DNA of 64,000 nt from Clostridia bacterium (GCA_017436285.1 JAFSDL010000001.1:1-64000), one strand, 5' to 3'. Shown: positions 1 to 9,187, counted from the first letter of the stretch. Notes: generated by a model from the letters alone, not told the origin. Numbers and translations: made by a program.

Positions 1-42
1 GGGCTACCCACCACCATTTTATTTAATAAATAAATCGCTAAG

Positions 43-130
43 ATTGTACCACCCACCACCTTCGGTGGTCCCCCCTCCTTTTTTACATTCGTAAAAAAAG
101 AGGGATAGGCTTCGCGATACTTTTATTTTA
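43..130. repeat. Intergenic repeat, copy 1
   Basis: Short palindromic blocks (CCACCACC...GGTGGT; a hairpin around TTTTTTAC/GTAAAAAA) followed by a tail reading AGGGATAGGCTTCGCGATAC. A related tail and the CCACCACC/CGGTGGT block recur at 1338-1522. The rest of 1-290 is non-coding with further short direct repeats (GCCTGTACCT, GGTATGTTG/GGTTTGTTG). No ORF with a ribosome binding site is visible in 1-333. Confidence 0.55.
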
Positions 131-290
131 TTCAGAAAACAACAACGGAGCGGTCAAGACCGTTCCCAACATTGTTCTTGGTCAGTTTGTTCTGTGGTAC
201 AGGCAAGCCTGTACCTTACGGTATGTTGGGAGCCTGTACCTCACGGTTTGTTGCGTTTTGCGAAGCTCTGGCATCTGGCGACTGGCATCT

Positions 291-329
291 AAAAAGACGA
301 TAGACTCAAAAAAGTCTATCGTCTTTTTT
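291..329. terminator. Bidirectional terminator downstream of the first lipoprotein gene
   Basis: A 16-bp perfect stem (arms 291-306 and 313-328) is flanked by A-run and T-run, so it can terminate on both strands. It lies just past the stop codon of the minus-strand gene at 334. Confidence 0.85.
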
Positions 330-333
330 CTCT

Positions 334-1230
334 TTATACTGTAATTGTATTCAACATAACTATTGATGCTTTGTTCACGGTCTGCCCGAAGGCTTTGAAA
401 TTGTTCATACTGATTTCAACTGTATATTGCCATTGACCACTGATAATTTCGCCATTTTCGTTAATGGTAACCTTAACTGTGGGGTTGGTGTAATAAATAT
501 AGGTTTCGTCCTCAGAAAGCTCAAGAGGGAGACCTCTGTCAGACAAATCCTTAACAACAACACTGATATCACCAACTGCAGTAATTGCGTGACCGACACT
601 ACCGCTGTTTGCCTCCTCTTTTGGACCTGAGGTCTGCTCAAGCATAGTCATTTCAATAACGGTATCATTACCGCTTTTATATGCCTTGGCAGAGCTTACA
701 TCAGAAGCAACGAGATTTTCAAAGCCACCTGTGATGCCATCCTTTTCAGTTGAGTTGCTTTCAAGGAATTTTGAAATGATAGTCTTAATAAAAGCCATTG
801 CACTTTCATATTCACCATCATTAACACTCATTTTTTCAATAGTGATGCGCTGTGTGGATTTTGCGGTTGAATTGGATTTCTGAGCCGCTTTTTTATACTC
901 TGAAACAATTCTTTTAGTTGACCATTCTGAAGGGTCATCAAGCTTTTCTGTTGTTTCGGTAACTGTTTGTGTTGGAGCATCGGTTGAAGTCTCTGTATAA
1001 GCAAGTGTTGTCTCAACAGATTGAGTAATACTTTGAGTGACTTGTTGGGTAGTATCTGGTGTGATAAGCTCAGTATTCGCAACGCTATCTGCAACGGTTT
1101 CATACACAACATCATTTGAAAGGGTTGTGCTTTCTTCGGTGACAGAGTTGTTATCATCGCCTTTGCAAGAGGTTAAAGAAATCACCATAAGTAAAGCCAA
1201 TACAACTGCTATATATTTTTTAATTTTCAT
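334..1230 (-). CDS. Putative lipoprotein with Thr/Ser-rich linker
   Basis: 298 residues. The N-terminus is a lipoprotein signal: Lys-rich start, hydrophobic stretch, then a lipobox LTSC with Cys22 as the predicted lipidated residue. Residues about 30-95 are Thr/Ser/Val-rich, like a wall-spanning stalk. The rest is a soluble domain with no family I recognise. It has its own strong promoter (1266-1294), a CCGGAGATG ribosome binding region and a terminator, so it is monocistronic. Function unknown; an extracytoplasmic surface protein is the only supported inference. Confidence 0.75.
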   Translation of the reverse strand: MKIKKYIAVVLALLMVISLTSCKGDDNNSVTEESTTLSNDVVYETVADSVANTELITPDTTQQVTQSITQSVETTLAYTETSTDAPTQTVTETTEKLDDPSEWSTKRIVSEYKKAAQKSNSTAKSTQRITIEKMSVNDGEYESAMAFIKTIISKFLESNSTEKDGITGGFENLVASDVSSAKAYKSGNDTVIEMTMLEQTSGPKEEANSGSVGHAITAVGDISVVVKDLSDRGLPLELSEDETYIYYTNPTVKVTINENGEIISGQWQYTVEISMNNFKAFGQTVNKASIVMLNTITV

Positions 1231-1265
1231 AAAGCATCTCCGGAAATTGAACCATATTTTATATA

Positions 1266-1294
1266 ATTATAACTTTCTTTTATGGTTGTGTCAA
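1266..1294 (-). promoter_or_regulatory. Sigma-A promoter of the lipoprotein gene
   Basis: TTGACA (1289-1294), 17-bp spacer, TATAAT (1266-1271) on the minus strand: a consensus match about 35 bp ahead of the start codon. Confidence 0.85.
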
Positions 1295-1337
1295 CGAATA
1301 ATCTCGTTTAATCAACAAAGGAGTATCTTTACGGGGC

Positions 1338-1560
1338 AACCCACCACCTGCGGTGGTCAACCGGTTGCAATATAGTCGTCTTGCTCGTTGTTCACTTCGC
1401 AATACTCCTTATTGCGCCCAGAGCTTTTTGTTCGCTGTATCGTCCACCGGACGCGCTCACAAACGCTCACCCTCCCTATCCGCAAGCGGACAGGGATGAT
1501 AGGCTTCGCAATACTTTTATATACTGGCATCTGGCATCTGGCATCTGGTATCTGGCATCT
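1338..1560. repeat. Intergenic repeat, copy 2, with 7-bp tandem repeat
   Basis: Carries the CCACCACCTGCGGTGGT block and a GATAGGCTTCGCAATAC tail related to copy 1 near the window start. It ends in five copies of CTGGCAT (1524-1558, one copy CTGGTAT) abutting the trpB terminator. Copy 1 also has CTGGCATCT just before its terminator (283-290). This fills the 1231-1596 gap apart from the lipoprotein promoter. Confidence 0.65.
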
Positions 1561-1598
1561 AAAAAATAAAACAGGCTCGAAAGCCTGTTTTATTTTTT
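1561..1598. terminator. Terminator of trpB
   Basis: Hairpin AACAGGCT-CGAA-AGCCTGTT flanked by AAAAAATA and TATTTTTT, symmetric and so potentially bidirectional. It overlaps the trpB stop codon. Confidence 0.85.
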
Positions 1599-2814
1599 AT
1601 CTTATTCCGAAATTCTCAATAACATAGTCCATATCCTTATCGCCACGACCTGAGAGGTTAATAAGAATTGAACCGTGATCCATTTCCTTAGCCATTTTCA
1701 TAGCGTAGGCAACTGCGTGGGAGCTTTCTATTGCAGGGATGATACCCTCAAGACGAGAAAGCTTATAGAATGCATCAATTGTTTCCTCATCGTCAACAAC
1801 ATCATATTTAACTCTGCCGATTTCCTGCAAGAAAGCGTGCTCGGGACCTGATGATGGGTAATCAAGACCGCTTGCAACAGAATAAACGGGAGCGGGCTCA
1901 CCATTTTCATCCTTAAGCATAATACTGTTAAAACCGTGCATTATACCCTCTGTGCCATATTTAAGGCTTGCGGCGTGGTCGCCAAGCTTCGGACCTCTGC
2001 CGAGAGGCTCAACACCATAAATATCAACAGGGTCATTAAGGAAGCCTGCAAAAAGACCTGCGGCATTTGAGCCACCGCCAACACAAGCAACGATTGAATC
2101 GGGCAAATGACCTGTCATTTCAAGGAACTGCTCTCTTGCTTCAATACCGACAACGCTCTGAAAATCTCTTACCATCATCGGAAACGGATGAGGGCCGAGA
2201 ACTGAGCCGATACAATAGATACAGTCCTTATATTCTTTACTGTAAGCATCAAAGGCCGCGTCAACTGCTTCCTTAAGAGTCTGAAGCCCGTGAGTAACCT
2301 CAATAACATTTGCGCCTAAAATTTTCATTCTTGCAACATTGGGTGCCTGCTTTTTAATATCAACAGAGCCCATATAAATGTCACATTCAAGACCGAAATA
2401 AGCAGCTGCGGTTGCAAGGGCAACACCGTGCTGACCTGCGCCTGTTTCTGCGATAATTTTCTTTTTACCCATATATTTTGCAAGAAGAGCTTCACCCATA
2501 CAGTGATTAAGCTTATGAGCGCCTGAATGATTCAAATCCTCGCGCTTTGCATAAAGCTGAACTCTGCCAAGGCTGTTGGAAAGTCTTTCAAGGTGAGTAA
2601 TGGGAGTGGGTCTGCCCTGAAATTCCTTTCTGATTCTTCTGAGCTCTGCAATAAACTTTCTTGACTGGCAAATGTCATAATATGCTTCGGTAATTTCCTG
2701 CATAGGTGCTTTTAATTTATCGTCAATAAAAACTCCGCCATATTTACCGAAATAGCCCTCTTTGGTAGGATAATCCTTATAATAGGTATCAAAATCAATG
2801 TTATTAAAAATCAT
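1597..2814 (-). CDS. trpB: Tryptophan synthase beta subunit
   Basis: 405 residues, the usual TrpB1 length. It condenses indole with L-serine using pyridoxal phosphate. The PLP lysine is Lys101 in GAHKLNH; the catalytic acid is Glu123 in ETGAGQHG; the phosphate-binding GGGSNA loop lies past mid-protein. I start at the ATG at 2814, preceded by AAGGAG; an in-frame ATG at 2838 lies upstream of that site. No trpA or other trp gene adjoins it. Expression should be governed by the tryptophan T-box leader upstream, so it probably serves Trp synthesis or indole salvage with partners encoded elsewhere. Confidence 0.95.
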   Translation of the reverse strand: MIFNNIDFDTYYKDYPTKEGYFGKYGGVFIDDKLKAPMQEITEAYYDICQSRKFIAELRRIRKEFQGRPTPITHLERLSNSLGRVQLYAKREDLNHSGAHKLNHCMGEALLAKYMGKKKIIAETGAGQHGVALATAAAYFGLECDIYMGSVDIKKQAPNVARMKILGANVIEVTHGLQTLKEAVDAAFDAYSKEYKDCIYCIGSVLGPHPFPMMVRDFQSVVGIEAREQFLEMTGHLPDSIVACVGGGSNAAGLFAGFLNDPVDIYGVEPLGRGPKLGDHAASLKYGTEGIMHGFNSIMLKDENGEPAPVYSVASGLDYPSSGPEHAFLQEIGRVKYDVVDDEETIDAFYKLSRLEGIIPAIESSHAVAYAMKMAKEMDHGSILINLSGRGDKDMDYVIENFGIR

Positions 2815-2906
2815 AGTAAAAACTCCTTTTTGTTTCACAAATTATATTATTATCTGAAAATTAATTTGTGCCACGCCATCGTTTTGTTAAAAGCATAAAA
2901 TCACCT

Positions 2907-2949
2907 AAAAAATAAAAATAACCTGCCCCATAAACTATGGGACAGGTTT
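2907..2949 (-). terminator. Terminator of the T-box leader
   Basis: Stem AACCTGTCCCAT/ATGGGGCAGGTT (one G-T pair) with a five-base loop, followed on the minus strand by ATTTTTATTTTTT. It lies 8 nt past the T-box sequence, whose pairing in the alternative antiterminator would disrupt it. Confidence 0.9.
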
Positions 2950-3171
2950 AATAGTCCTGCGGTACCACCCAAATTCGTGTAAAAACACGCACTCAACTGT
3001 GTACTGACATACACATAGCACAATAACGGTTGCTTACCGGCTCCCCTACTTAATTCAGTTCGCCCTCAGAAGTCCATTCAATGAAAAATCCCCTATCGGC
3101 ATTCCACCGCCGCCGACTCTCTTTAAGGTTTTGTAATCATCTACTACTCTTCGTCACAGGTTTATTTTATG
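2950..3171 (-). ncRNA. T-box riboswitch, tryptophan-specific, controlling trpB
   Basis: The minus-strand leader shows stem I landmarks: a GACGAAGAGTAGTA start, an AGAGAG loop and GGCGGTGGAATGCCG. The specifier context is GAA-TGG-ACTTCTGAG; the codon TGG lies at 3074-3076 and reads tryptophan. The conserved T-box AATTTGGGTGGTACCGC occupies 2959-2975, followed by the terminator. In this class uncharged tRNA binds both specifier and T-box bulge and permits read-through. Low charged tRNA-Trp should therefore switch on trpB. Confidence 0.95.
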
Positions 3172-3177
3172 TGATAG

Positions 3178-3206
3178 AGTTTACCATTTAGAATTTAAAA
3201 TGTCAA
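3178..3206 (-). promoter_or_regulatory. Sigma-A promoter of the T-box/trpB transcript
   Basis: TTGACA (3201-3206), 17-bp spacer, TAAACT (3178-3183) on the minus strand. The predicted start near 3171 coincides with the 5' end of the T-box leader. Confidence 0.85.
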
Positions 3207-3229
3207 CTATTTTTTAAAATTACCAGATA

Positions 3230-4546
3230 TTAGTGATATTTTGGCAAGAAATCTCCGTGAGCTTCAATAAGGTCATCAACCATATTTTTGATTTCGTCAA
3301 TGCTTAATTCACTTGCAGTGTGAGGGTCAAGCATTGCCGCCTGATAAATATGCTCAAGCTTTCTTGTTTTTGCAGCTTCAATTGTAAGAAGCTGAACATT
3401 TATATTTGTCATATTCATTGCCGCACACTGAACGGGAAGAGCACCGACATAAGTTCCGTGAACACCCTTACCATCCACAAGGCAAGGAACCTCAACGCAA
3501 GCATCTGCAGGAAGGTTTGTGATAAAGCCATTATTAAGCACATTACCACCGATTTTATAAGGTGTGTTTGTTACAACGGATTCCATAATATGAGATGCAT
3601 ATTCATTTGAGCGCTTATGCTCCTTTACGCCATTTTCAAGAAGCTCTGCATATTCCTTTTTCCAGCCTGCAATCTGATTCACACATCTTCTTGGGTATTC
3701 ATCAAGAGGAATATTATATTTTTCAATAAGCTCGGGGTATTTGCTCTTTATGTAGAACATATTGTATTCTGCATTATGCTCGCTTGATTCTGTGCAATAA
3801 TAACCGAAATGCTTGATATATTCAAGACGAACCTTATTATCAAATTTAGGGTCATCAATTTTCTCCTGAATTTTGCTCTTGATTTCAGGATAAAGGTCGT
3901 TACCGTCCTTATCGGCAATTTCAAGAAGCCAGCCCATATGGTTAATACCTGCAATGAGCTCTCTTCTGCCTTCTAACTTATCCTGCATACCCAACTGATT
4001 AAGCAAATCGAGAGAACAGGTCTGAACACTATGGCAAAGGCCGACTGTATTAACTCCTGTGTATCTCTGCATATAGCCTGAAAGCATTGCCATAGGGTTA
4101 GTATAGTTAAGGAAAAGTGCATCAGGGCAAACCTCTTCCATATCACTTGCAAAATCTGCCATAACGGGAATTGTGCGAAGGGCTCGCATAATACCACCGA
4201 TACCGAGAGTATCTGCAATAGTCTGACGAAGACCATATTTCTTAGGCACTTCAAAGTCAATTATTGTGCAGGGGTCATAAAGACCGACCTGAATTGCATT
4301 AACAACAAAGTTTGCACCACGAAGGGCATCCTTGCGATTTTCAACGCCAAGGTAACATTCAACCTTGCCATAGCCACCCATTGTTTTCTGCATTGCTTCA
4401 ATAATTGTTTTGCTTTCATTAAGGCGCTCGCCATCAATATCATAAAGAGCGAAAACGCTGTCACGAAGCACCTCAGAGCACATACAGTCGCCGATAACAT
4501 TTCTTGCAAAAACTGTGCTGCCCGCACCCATAAATGTAATTTTCAT
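3230..4546 (-). CDS. Family 4 glycoside hydrolase, probable alpha-galactosidase (MelA type)
   Basis: 438 residues. GH4 enzymes use NAD+ and Mn2+ in an oxidation-elimination mechanism. Seen: N-terminal Rossmann GAGS (7-10), NPM at 150-152, the metal-binding CHS at 171-173 within GLCHSVQ, and INH at 201-203. The CHSVQ form points to the alpha-galactosidase/alpha-glucosidase branch rather than 6-phospho-beta-glucosidases, which carry CN at this place. Intracellular; no signal peptide. Last gene of a lipoprotein-SDR-GH4 transcript (38 bp after the SDR gene). Substrate specificity is inferred. Confidence 0.88.
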   Translation of the reverse strand: MKITFMGAGSTVFARNVIGDCMCSEVLRDSVFALYDIDGERLNESKTIIEAMQKTMGGYGKVECYLGVENRKDALRGANFVVNAIQVGLYDPCTIIDFEVPKKYGLRQTIADTLGIGGIMRALRTIPVMADFASDMEEVCPDALFLNYTNPMAMLSGYMQRYTGVNTVGLCHSVQTCSLDLLNQLGMQDKLEGRRELIAGINHMGWLLEIADKDGNDLYPEIKSKIQEKIDDPKFDNKVRLEYIKHFGYYCTESSEHNAEYNMFYIKSKYPELIEKYNIPLDEYPRRCVNQIAGWKKEYAELLENGVKEHKRSNEYASHIMESVVTNTPYKIGGNVLNNGFITNLPADACVEVPCLVDGKGVHGTYVGALPVQCAAMNMTNINVQLLTIEAAKTRKLEHIYQAAMLDPHTASELSIDEIKNMVDDLIEAHGDFLPKYH

Positions 4547-4584
4547 ATTATTAACCCCTCTTTCAAGGTATTTTAAACTATTTT

Positions 4585-5322
4585 TCAGATAACAAATCCG
4601 CCATTGACAGAAAGCACCTGACCTGTGATAAATTTAGCTTTATCACTTACAAGGAAGCTAACCGCGTCAGCAATATCTTCAGGCGTACCCAAAGTATTCA
4701 GTGGTGTTTCTTCCTTTAAAGCTTCTTTATCACTTTCGGAAAATGAATTCATCATATCAGTTAAAATAACTCCGGGGGAAACCGCATTAACACGGATACC
4801 TGAAAGCCCGACCTCTTTTGCAAGGGCTTTAGTCATACCTATAAGCCCTGCCTTTGCGCTTGAATAATGAACCTCCATTGAAGCACCTACCTCGCCCCAC
4901 ATTGAGGCGATGTTTATGATTACACCATTTTTTTCGTTAATCATACCCTTAAGGGCTTCCCGCGAGCAATAAAACGCGCCTGAAAGATTAGTATTAATCA
5001 TTCTCTGCCACATTTCATCGGTAATATCGGTAAACAGAGCCTGTTCTGCAACCCCTGCATTATTAACAAGCACATTAACCCTACCGAGCTTTTGAGTAAT
5101 TTCGGAAAACATTCCCTTAACTGCAACAGAATCTGAAACATCACATCTGAAGGCCTCAACCTCTGTTATTGCAGAAAGCTCATTTTTTAAAGCGAGTGCC
5201 TCTTTTTCGGAATTATTATAATTTATTGCAATTTTAAATCCGTCATTTGCAAGAGAACAGCAAATCGCCCTGCCGATACCTCTTGCGCCCCCTGTTACGA
5301 GAGCAACCTTATTATTACTCAT
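4585..5322 (-). CDS. Short-chain dehydrogenase/reductase, FabG-like
   Basis: 245 residues, typical of a classical SDR. Cofactor motif TGGARGIG at 10-17, NNAG at 87-90, catalytic Ser140, Tyr153 and Lys157 (YSSAK). The FabG resemblance is general; the neighbourhood of sugar hydrolases rather than fatty-acid genes makes a sugar or 3-oxoacyl reductase equally possible. It starts 3 bp after the upstream lipoprotein stop, so translation is probably coupled. Confidence 0.85.
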   Translation of the reverse strand: MSNNKVALVTGGARGIGRAICCSLANDGFKIAINYNNSEKEALALKNELSAITEVEAFRCDVSDSVAVKGMFSEITQKLGRVNVLVNNAGVAEQALFTDITDEMWQRMINTNLSGAFYCSREALKGMINEKNGVIINIASMWGEVGASMEVHYSSAKAGLIGMTKALAKEVGLSGIRVNAVSPGVILTDMMNSFSESDKEALKEETPLNTLGTPEDIADAVSFLVSDKAKFITGQVLSVNGGFVI

Positions 5323-5325
5323 AGC

Positions 5326-6381
5326 TTAATGGTTATGCTCAGGGTCGGTGCATTCTGTTGTTGAAGCACTGCTTGTTGTGGTAACTACCTCTTCGCTATA
5401 ATCGGCAGGAGGAACAAACAAGCCCTCGCTGACATTACTTGAAATTGTATCGTAATAAAGGATGGAGCCATCTGATGCTTCAGTCATAACAAGTGTTTTT
5501 CCGTTGAAAAAGTCACGGGTTCCGTCATCATATTCAATAACCTTATATTTTACACCATACATTTTTTCTGTATAAGTATCAATTTCATTTTTATTTGCAT
5601 AAAGGTTGAAAGCATCACCTGTAAGAAGGTCATCAAAATCTTCTGAATCTGTTGCCTCATCCTCAACAAGCTCCTTTGAAACCTTTGCGTAGGTTTTTGT
5701 TTCAGGGGAAACAAGATACACATATTTGGAGCCGACAATTATACAAATTTCTTCGCCCTCATAAACACTTTTAAAGGTAAAGCGACTACCGTCTCTTGCC
5801 ATTTTATAGGGGTATGAAACGCCATCTGCAGTAACAACTCTGCCTTCAATTAAATATCTGCTTGATTTAAGAACAGCCAAATCATCCTGAACCTTTACGT
5901 TTTCCTTATCGGGCGCAGTTGTAACTCTGTCGGGAGCAGGATCCTTTGAAACCTCTGTTTCCTTTTCTGTTACCTTGCTTGTTTCCTTGGTAGTATCTTT
6001 GTTGGTTTCTTTATTTGGTTTTTTGTTTGTTTCTTTAGTTGTTTCTTTGTTGGTTTCTTTATCATCATCCTTACCGTTAAAGAAATCCTTACCCTGCTGA
6101 ACCTCTTCAGGACTGAGTGTAACCTTTTCTGTTTCAACAACCTTGCCCTTTTCGTTTGTTACCTCAATAACTGTAACAACAGGAACAGGCTCAGTTGTTA
6201 TATAGTGAACAACTGTTTCAATCTGGGTGCTACCCTCTTCATCGGTTACAACAACGGATTCGATTGATGTCTGGGTATTATTCTCCTCACCATTTAAGCT
6301 TATTTCAAATTCACATCCTGTGAATGCTATTAAAATAACAGTAAGTAAGGCGATAATTGTAATAATGGGTGTTTTATTCAT
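5326..6381 (-). CDS. Putative lipoprotein with KETNK low-complexity linker
   Basis: 351 residues. Signal peptide with lipobox AFTGC (Cys23). Residues about 105-150 are a Thr/Lys/Glu-rich repeat of KETNK and TTKET units, likely an unstructured spacer. The C-terminal half is a mixed domain with many Tyr, Lys and Asp residues that I cannot assign; it resembles outer-layer substrate or stress-sensing lipoproteins only in layout. It ends in a His/Glu tail. First gene of a transcript with the SDR and GH4 genes, with a promoter at 6412-6440 and a CCGGAGGAATT ribosome binding site. Confidence 0.75.
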   Translation of the reverse strand: MNKTPIITIIALLTVILIAFTGCEFEISLNGEENNTQTSIESVVVTDEEGSTQIETVVHYITTEPVPVVTVIEVTNEKGKVVETEKVTLSPEEVQQGKDFFNGKDDDKETNKETTKETNKKPNKETNKDTTKETSKVTEKETEVSKDPAPDRVTTAPDKENVKVQDDLAVLKSSRYLIEGRVVTADGVSYPYKMARDGSRFTFKSVYEGEEICIIVGSKYVYLVSPETKTYAKVSKELVEDEATDSEDFDDLLTGDAFNLYANKNEIDTYTEKMYGVKYKVIEYDDGTRDFFNGKTLVMTEASDGSILYYDTISSNVSEGLFVPPADYSEEVVTTTSSASTTECTDPEHNH

Positions 6382-6411
6382 AATTCCTCCGGGAGAAAAA
6401 ATTTTTTCTAT

Positions 6412-6440
6412 ATTTTAACACAATGCCTTTTTAAATACAA
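6412..6440 (-). promoter_or_regulatory. Promoter of the lipoprotein-SDR-GH4 operon
   Basis: TTGTAT (6435-6440), 17-bp spacer, TAAAAT (6412-6417), minus strand, in the 86-bp gap after the DUF5662 gene. Confidence 0.6.
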
Positions 6441-6467
6441 GAATATCACAAATAACACAAACATTGT

Positions 6468-7034
6468 TTACAATTTCTTATTATTTGTGGCTTCTTTGTT
6501 CCTTTTATCTTCATTTACAATTCTTCGAAGATATTCAAAGGTATATTCTTCACCATAATCCTTTAACATAACAAGCAGGCTTTCAAGCAAATCAGAGGTT
6601 TTCGGGTGAATAACTCTTCTGTGCTTTGCTTTCATAAAGTATTCAAGTGGTGAATCATCAGTATATTTATCACCATTATAGATTTTGCCTGCGGCAACTC
6701 TGTCACAAAACATTTCTGCAACATATCTGACGGGCATTTCAACAGGCTCAATAAGTTTAGACACAGGGCTATAATCGGTCCAATACTCAAAATGGTGACG
6801 GTTTCTGCCCTTGTGATGAATCCACGCAAGAGAAAATCCGTTTTCGGCTCTCTCACCCTCATTAGGACTACGCTGACCCGTGTAATATTTAACACCGGGC
6901 AGAAATTCCGTTGGAGAATATTTTGACAAATCGTGCCTTAGCCCCTGCCATAAAATACCTGCTTTTCTGCAGTGCCTTATAACAAGGTGGCGATGCTTTG
7001 TTATCGTTACAAAATGACCTATAAGGTTCTTCAT
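6468..7034 (-). CDS. DUF5662 family protein
   Basis: 188 residues, soluble. It carries the family hallmark GLRHDLSKYSPTEF (His34-Asp35), a second pair His73-His74 in WIHHKG and His80-His81 before an aromatic EYW. This His/Asp layout resembles HD-type metal-dependent proteins, but the function of the family is unknown. Ten bp after the fucosidase gene, so co-transcribed with it. Confidence 0.8.
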   Translation of the reverse strand: MKNLIGHFVTITKHRHLVIRHCRKAGILWQGLRHDLSKYSPTEFLPGVKYYTGQRSPNEGERAENGFSLAWIHHKGRNRHHFEYWTDYSPVSKLIEPVEMPVRYVAEMFCDRVAAGKIYNGDKYTDDSPLEYFMKAKHRRVIHPKTSDLLESLLVMLKDYGEEYTFEYLRRIVNEDKRNKEATNNKKL

Positions 7035-7044
7035 AATTCACCTT

Positions 7045-8358
7045 TTATTTACTGATTTTATACACATAAAGATGCTCGCAATTAACATCATCAGGAGCGC
7101 AGATATATGTTCTCAGCGCAAGCTTACCATCCTTATTTGTTGCAATTACCTCACCCTCAGAGCCGAGAAGAGAAATTTTGAAATCTGCATCAAAATCAAT
7201 TTCTTCAAAAACTGTTTCTTTGGAGGGGAATTTTTCTGTTATTGCATAAATATTGCCATCTCTTTGAGTATAGTAAACGCCATCTGCACTCTTTTTGGAA
7301 TAAACCTCGCTTTCGTAAATAGCCTCGCCATTTACCTCAAGCCATTTACCCATACCTAAAAGGCGTTCTTCCATAAGAGGCGGAATTGTTCCATCTGCAT
7401 CAGGACCGATATTAAGAAGGAAGTTGCCACCCTTTGAAACAAGGTCACAAAGGGTTTTGAGAAGCTCTTTAACCGAAAGATAATTTTCACAGCCCTCTTC
7501 CTTGTTGATACCAAAGGAACGACCGATACCGCGACATTCCTCAAAGGGTCTGTCAAGCTCAACATCCTCAATTCTTCTTTCGGTGCCGAGATAAACATCA
7601 ATAATGCCATATTCAGTTGTAAAATTGCCACCTTTTCTGCCTCGGGTTTCCTTACCCCAACGGTCATTAGGAACAATAGTATCTTTAACAGAGGATTCGT
7701 TATAAAGCCACTGTAAAAACTCTGTTGAATGCCATACTGAGCTTTCGTGCTCCCACTCACCATCGGTAAAAAGTGTTGCAGGCTGATACTTTTCAACAAG
7801 CTCCTTAAGCATTGGATGAAGATGCTCCAAAGCATATTTTTCAGGGTCTTCAAGATAGTAAGGATGCCACCACTCATAAACAGAATGGTAAACACCGAAG
7901 CGGACACCTGTACCCTCCATAGCATTTTTAAGCTCCATAAGAAAATCTCGCTTAGGTGCACATTCCATTGAGTTAAGTCCGGGTGCATATTCTGTTTCAT
8001 AAAGGCAATAGCCATCGTGGTGCTTTGAAACAAAGTTTATGTATTTAGCACCTGCTCTTTTGAAAAGATCAGCCCATTTATTTGCATCAAAACGATGACC
8101 CGTAAATTCATCCTTGAAATCATAATAGGGTTTTGAGTTATAATGCTCTTTATGGAATGCTTTATATTTCGCCTGAGCTTCTGTTTCAGGCTTTTCCATA
8201 TTACAAGAATATCCGTACCACTCGGCATAATCTTTAATTGGAGCATAGGCAGGTATGCTGTAAAGACCCCAATGAATAAAAATACCGAATTTTGCTTTAC
8301 CGAACCATTCGGGCACCTTTCTTGAATTCAAGGAGTCCCAATTATTTTCATATACCAT
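7045..8358 (-). CDS. Alpha-L-fucosidase, family GH29
   Basis: 437 residues. Retaining exo-glycosidase releasing fucose from host or plant glycans. Seen: FGIFIHWG near residue 25, the fucose-binding HHDG at 113-116, and the nucleophile Asp199 in LFTDGEWE. A GNFLLNIGPDADG segment closes the catalytic barrel; a short C-terminal beta domain follows. No signal peptide, so intracellular. I start at the ATG at 8358 with GAGGAA eight bases upstream; the in-frame TTG at 8364 is too close to that site. It begins 2 bp after the rlmA stop. Confidence 0.92.
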   Translation of the reverse strand: MVYENNWDSLNSRKVPEWFGKAKFGIFIHWGLYSIPAYAPIKDYAEWYGYSCNMEKPETEAQAKYKAFHKEHYNSKPYYDFKDEFTGHRFDANKWADLFKRAGAKYINFVSKHHDGYCLYETEYAPGLNSMECAPKRDFLMELKNAMEGTGVRFGVYHSVYEWWHPYYLEDPEKYALEHLHPMLKELVEKYQPATLFTDGEWEHESSVWHSTEFLQWLYNESSVKDTIVPNDRWGKETRGRKGGNFTTEYGIIDVYLGTERRIEDVELDRPFEECRGIGRSFGINKEEGCENYLSVKELLKTLCDLVSKGGNFLLNIGPDADGTIPPLMEERLLGMGKWLEVNGEAIYESEVYSKKSADGVYYTQRDGNIYAITEKFPSKETVFEEIDFDADFKISLLGSEGEVIATNKDGKLALRTYICAPDDVNCEHLYVYKISK

Positions 8359-8360
8359 AA

Positions 8361-9170
8361 TCAATTCCTCTTTTCATATATTTCAATAGCAAAATGAACC
8401 ATTGTTTCAAGGCTTTGAAGAGAAAGCAATTTTTCTGCATCCTCTCTGCTTGTTTTATAGTAATATGGTGTCATTTTGAAAAGATTTTCAATATCTGCCT
8501 TTTCGGTCAGATTGATTTTATATTTAATTTCCCTTTGTGAGACTAATTTAAAAAGCTCATCATTGCGCTTTTCGGGTTTATTTTTATAAGGCTCTTTATA
8601 CAGAGCGCATTTCAAATCCCACAAATGCTCTTCCAATGGTATTGCTTTAATGAGCTTTCCGCCATTTTTTAACACTCTGCTGAACTCTTCATAAGCAGAG
8701 GGCGCAAACACGCTTAAAACACAATCTGCGCTATTATCATCAAAAGGAAGTGAAAAAGCACTTGCAACTGCAAACTGACTGCTTTTTATACTCTTTGAAG
8801 CGAACCTTAATGCATCCTTTGAAATATCTATACCGAAAATTTCAAAGCCTTCATTTTTTGAAATTTCAGATGTATAGTACCCTTCACCACAGCCAACATC
8901 AATGAGCATTGCATTTTCAGGCAGATTTTCTTTCAATGCTTGGCAAAGGGCTTGGCGAAGCTCAGAATAAAAGCCCTTTTCAAGAAATTCTCTTCTTGCC
9001 TTAACCATAAGCTTATCATCACCGTGGCGTTTAAGGGAGGATTGCTGAGACATTAAAAGATTCACATAGCCATCCTTTGAAACATCAAAGCAATGGTTAT
9101 TTGAGCATTTATAGGCTCTTTCAACAAGTGATAATCCTCTTTTACAAACAGGACAAATAAAATCTGACAT
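8361..9170 (-). CDS. rlmA: 23S rRNA (guanine-N1)-methyltransferase, RlmA type
   Basis: 269 residues. Zinc site Cys6, Cys9, Cys22, His26 at the N-terminus, the VSKDGYVNLL segment typical of RlmA proteins, then a class I SAM motif LIDVGCGEG at about 89-97. Members methylate G745 or G748 in 23S rRNA helix 35; the second type can influence macrolide response. Which guanine this one uses cannot be told. First gene of the run into the fucosidase; no clear ribosome binding site precedes the chosen ATG. Confidence 0.85.
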   Translation of the reverse strand: MSDFICPVCKRGLSLVERAYKCSNNHCFDVSKDGYVNLLMSQQSSLKRHGDDKLMVKARREFLEKGFYSELRQALCQALKENLPENAMLIDVGCGEGYYTSEISKNEGFEIFGIDISKDALRFASKSIKSSQFAVASAFSLPFDDNSADCVLSVFAPSAYEEFSRVLKNGGKLIKAIPLEEHLWDLKCALYKEPYKNKPEKRNDELFKLVSQREIKYKINLTEKADIENLFKMTPYYYKTSREDAEKLLSLQSLETMVHFAIEIYEKRN

Positions 9171-9187
9171 ATCTAAATAAGCACAAA

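Noticed and set aside
1037..1627. Plus-strand frames across the first intergenic region
   Set aside because: They run antisense to the lipoprotein and through repeat DNA, with no ribosome binding site or protein-like composition.
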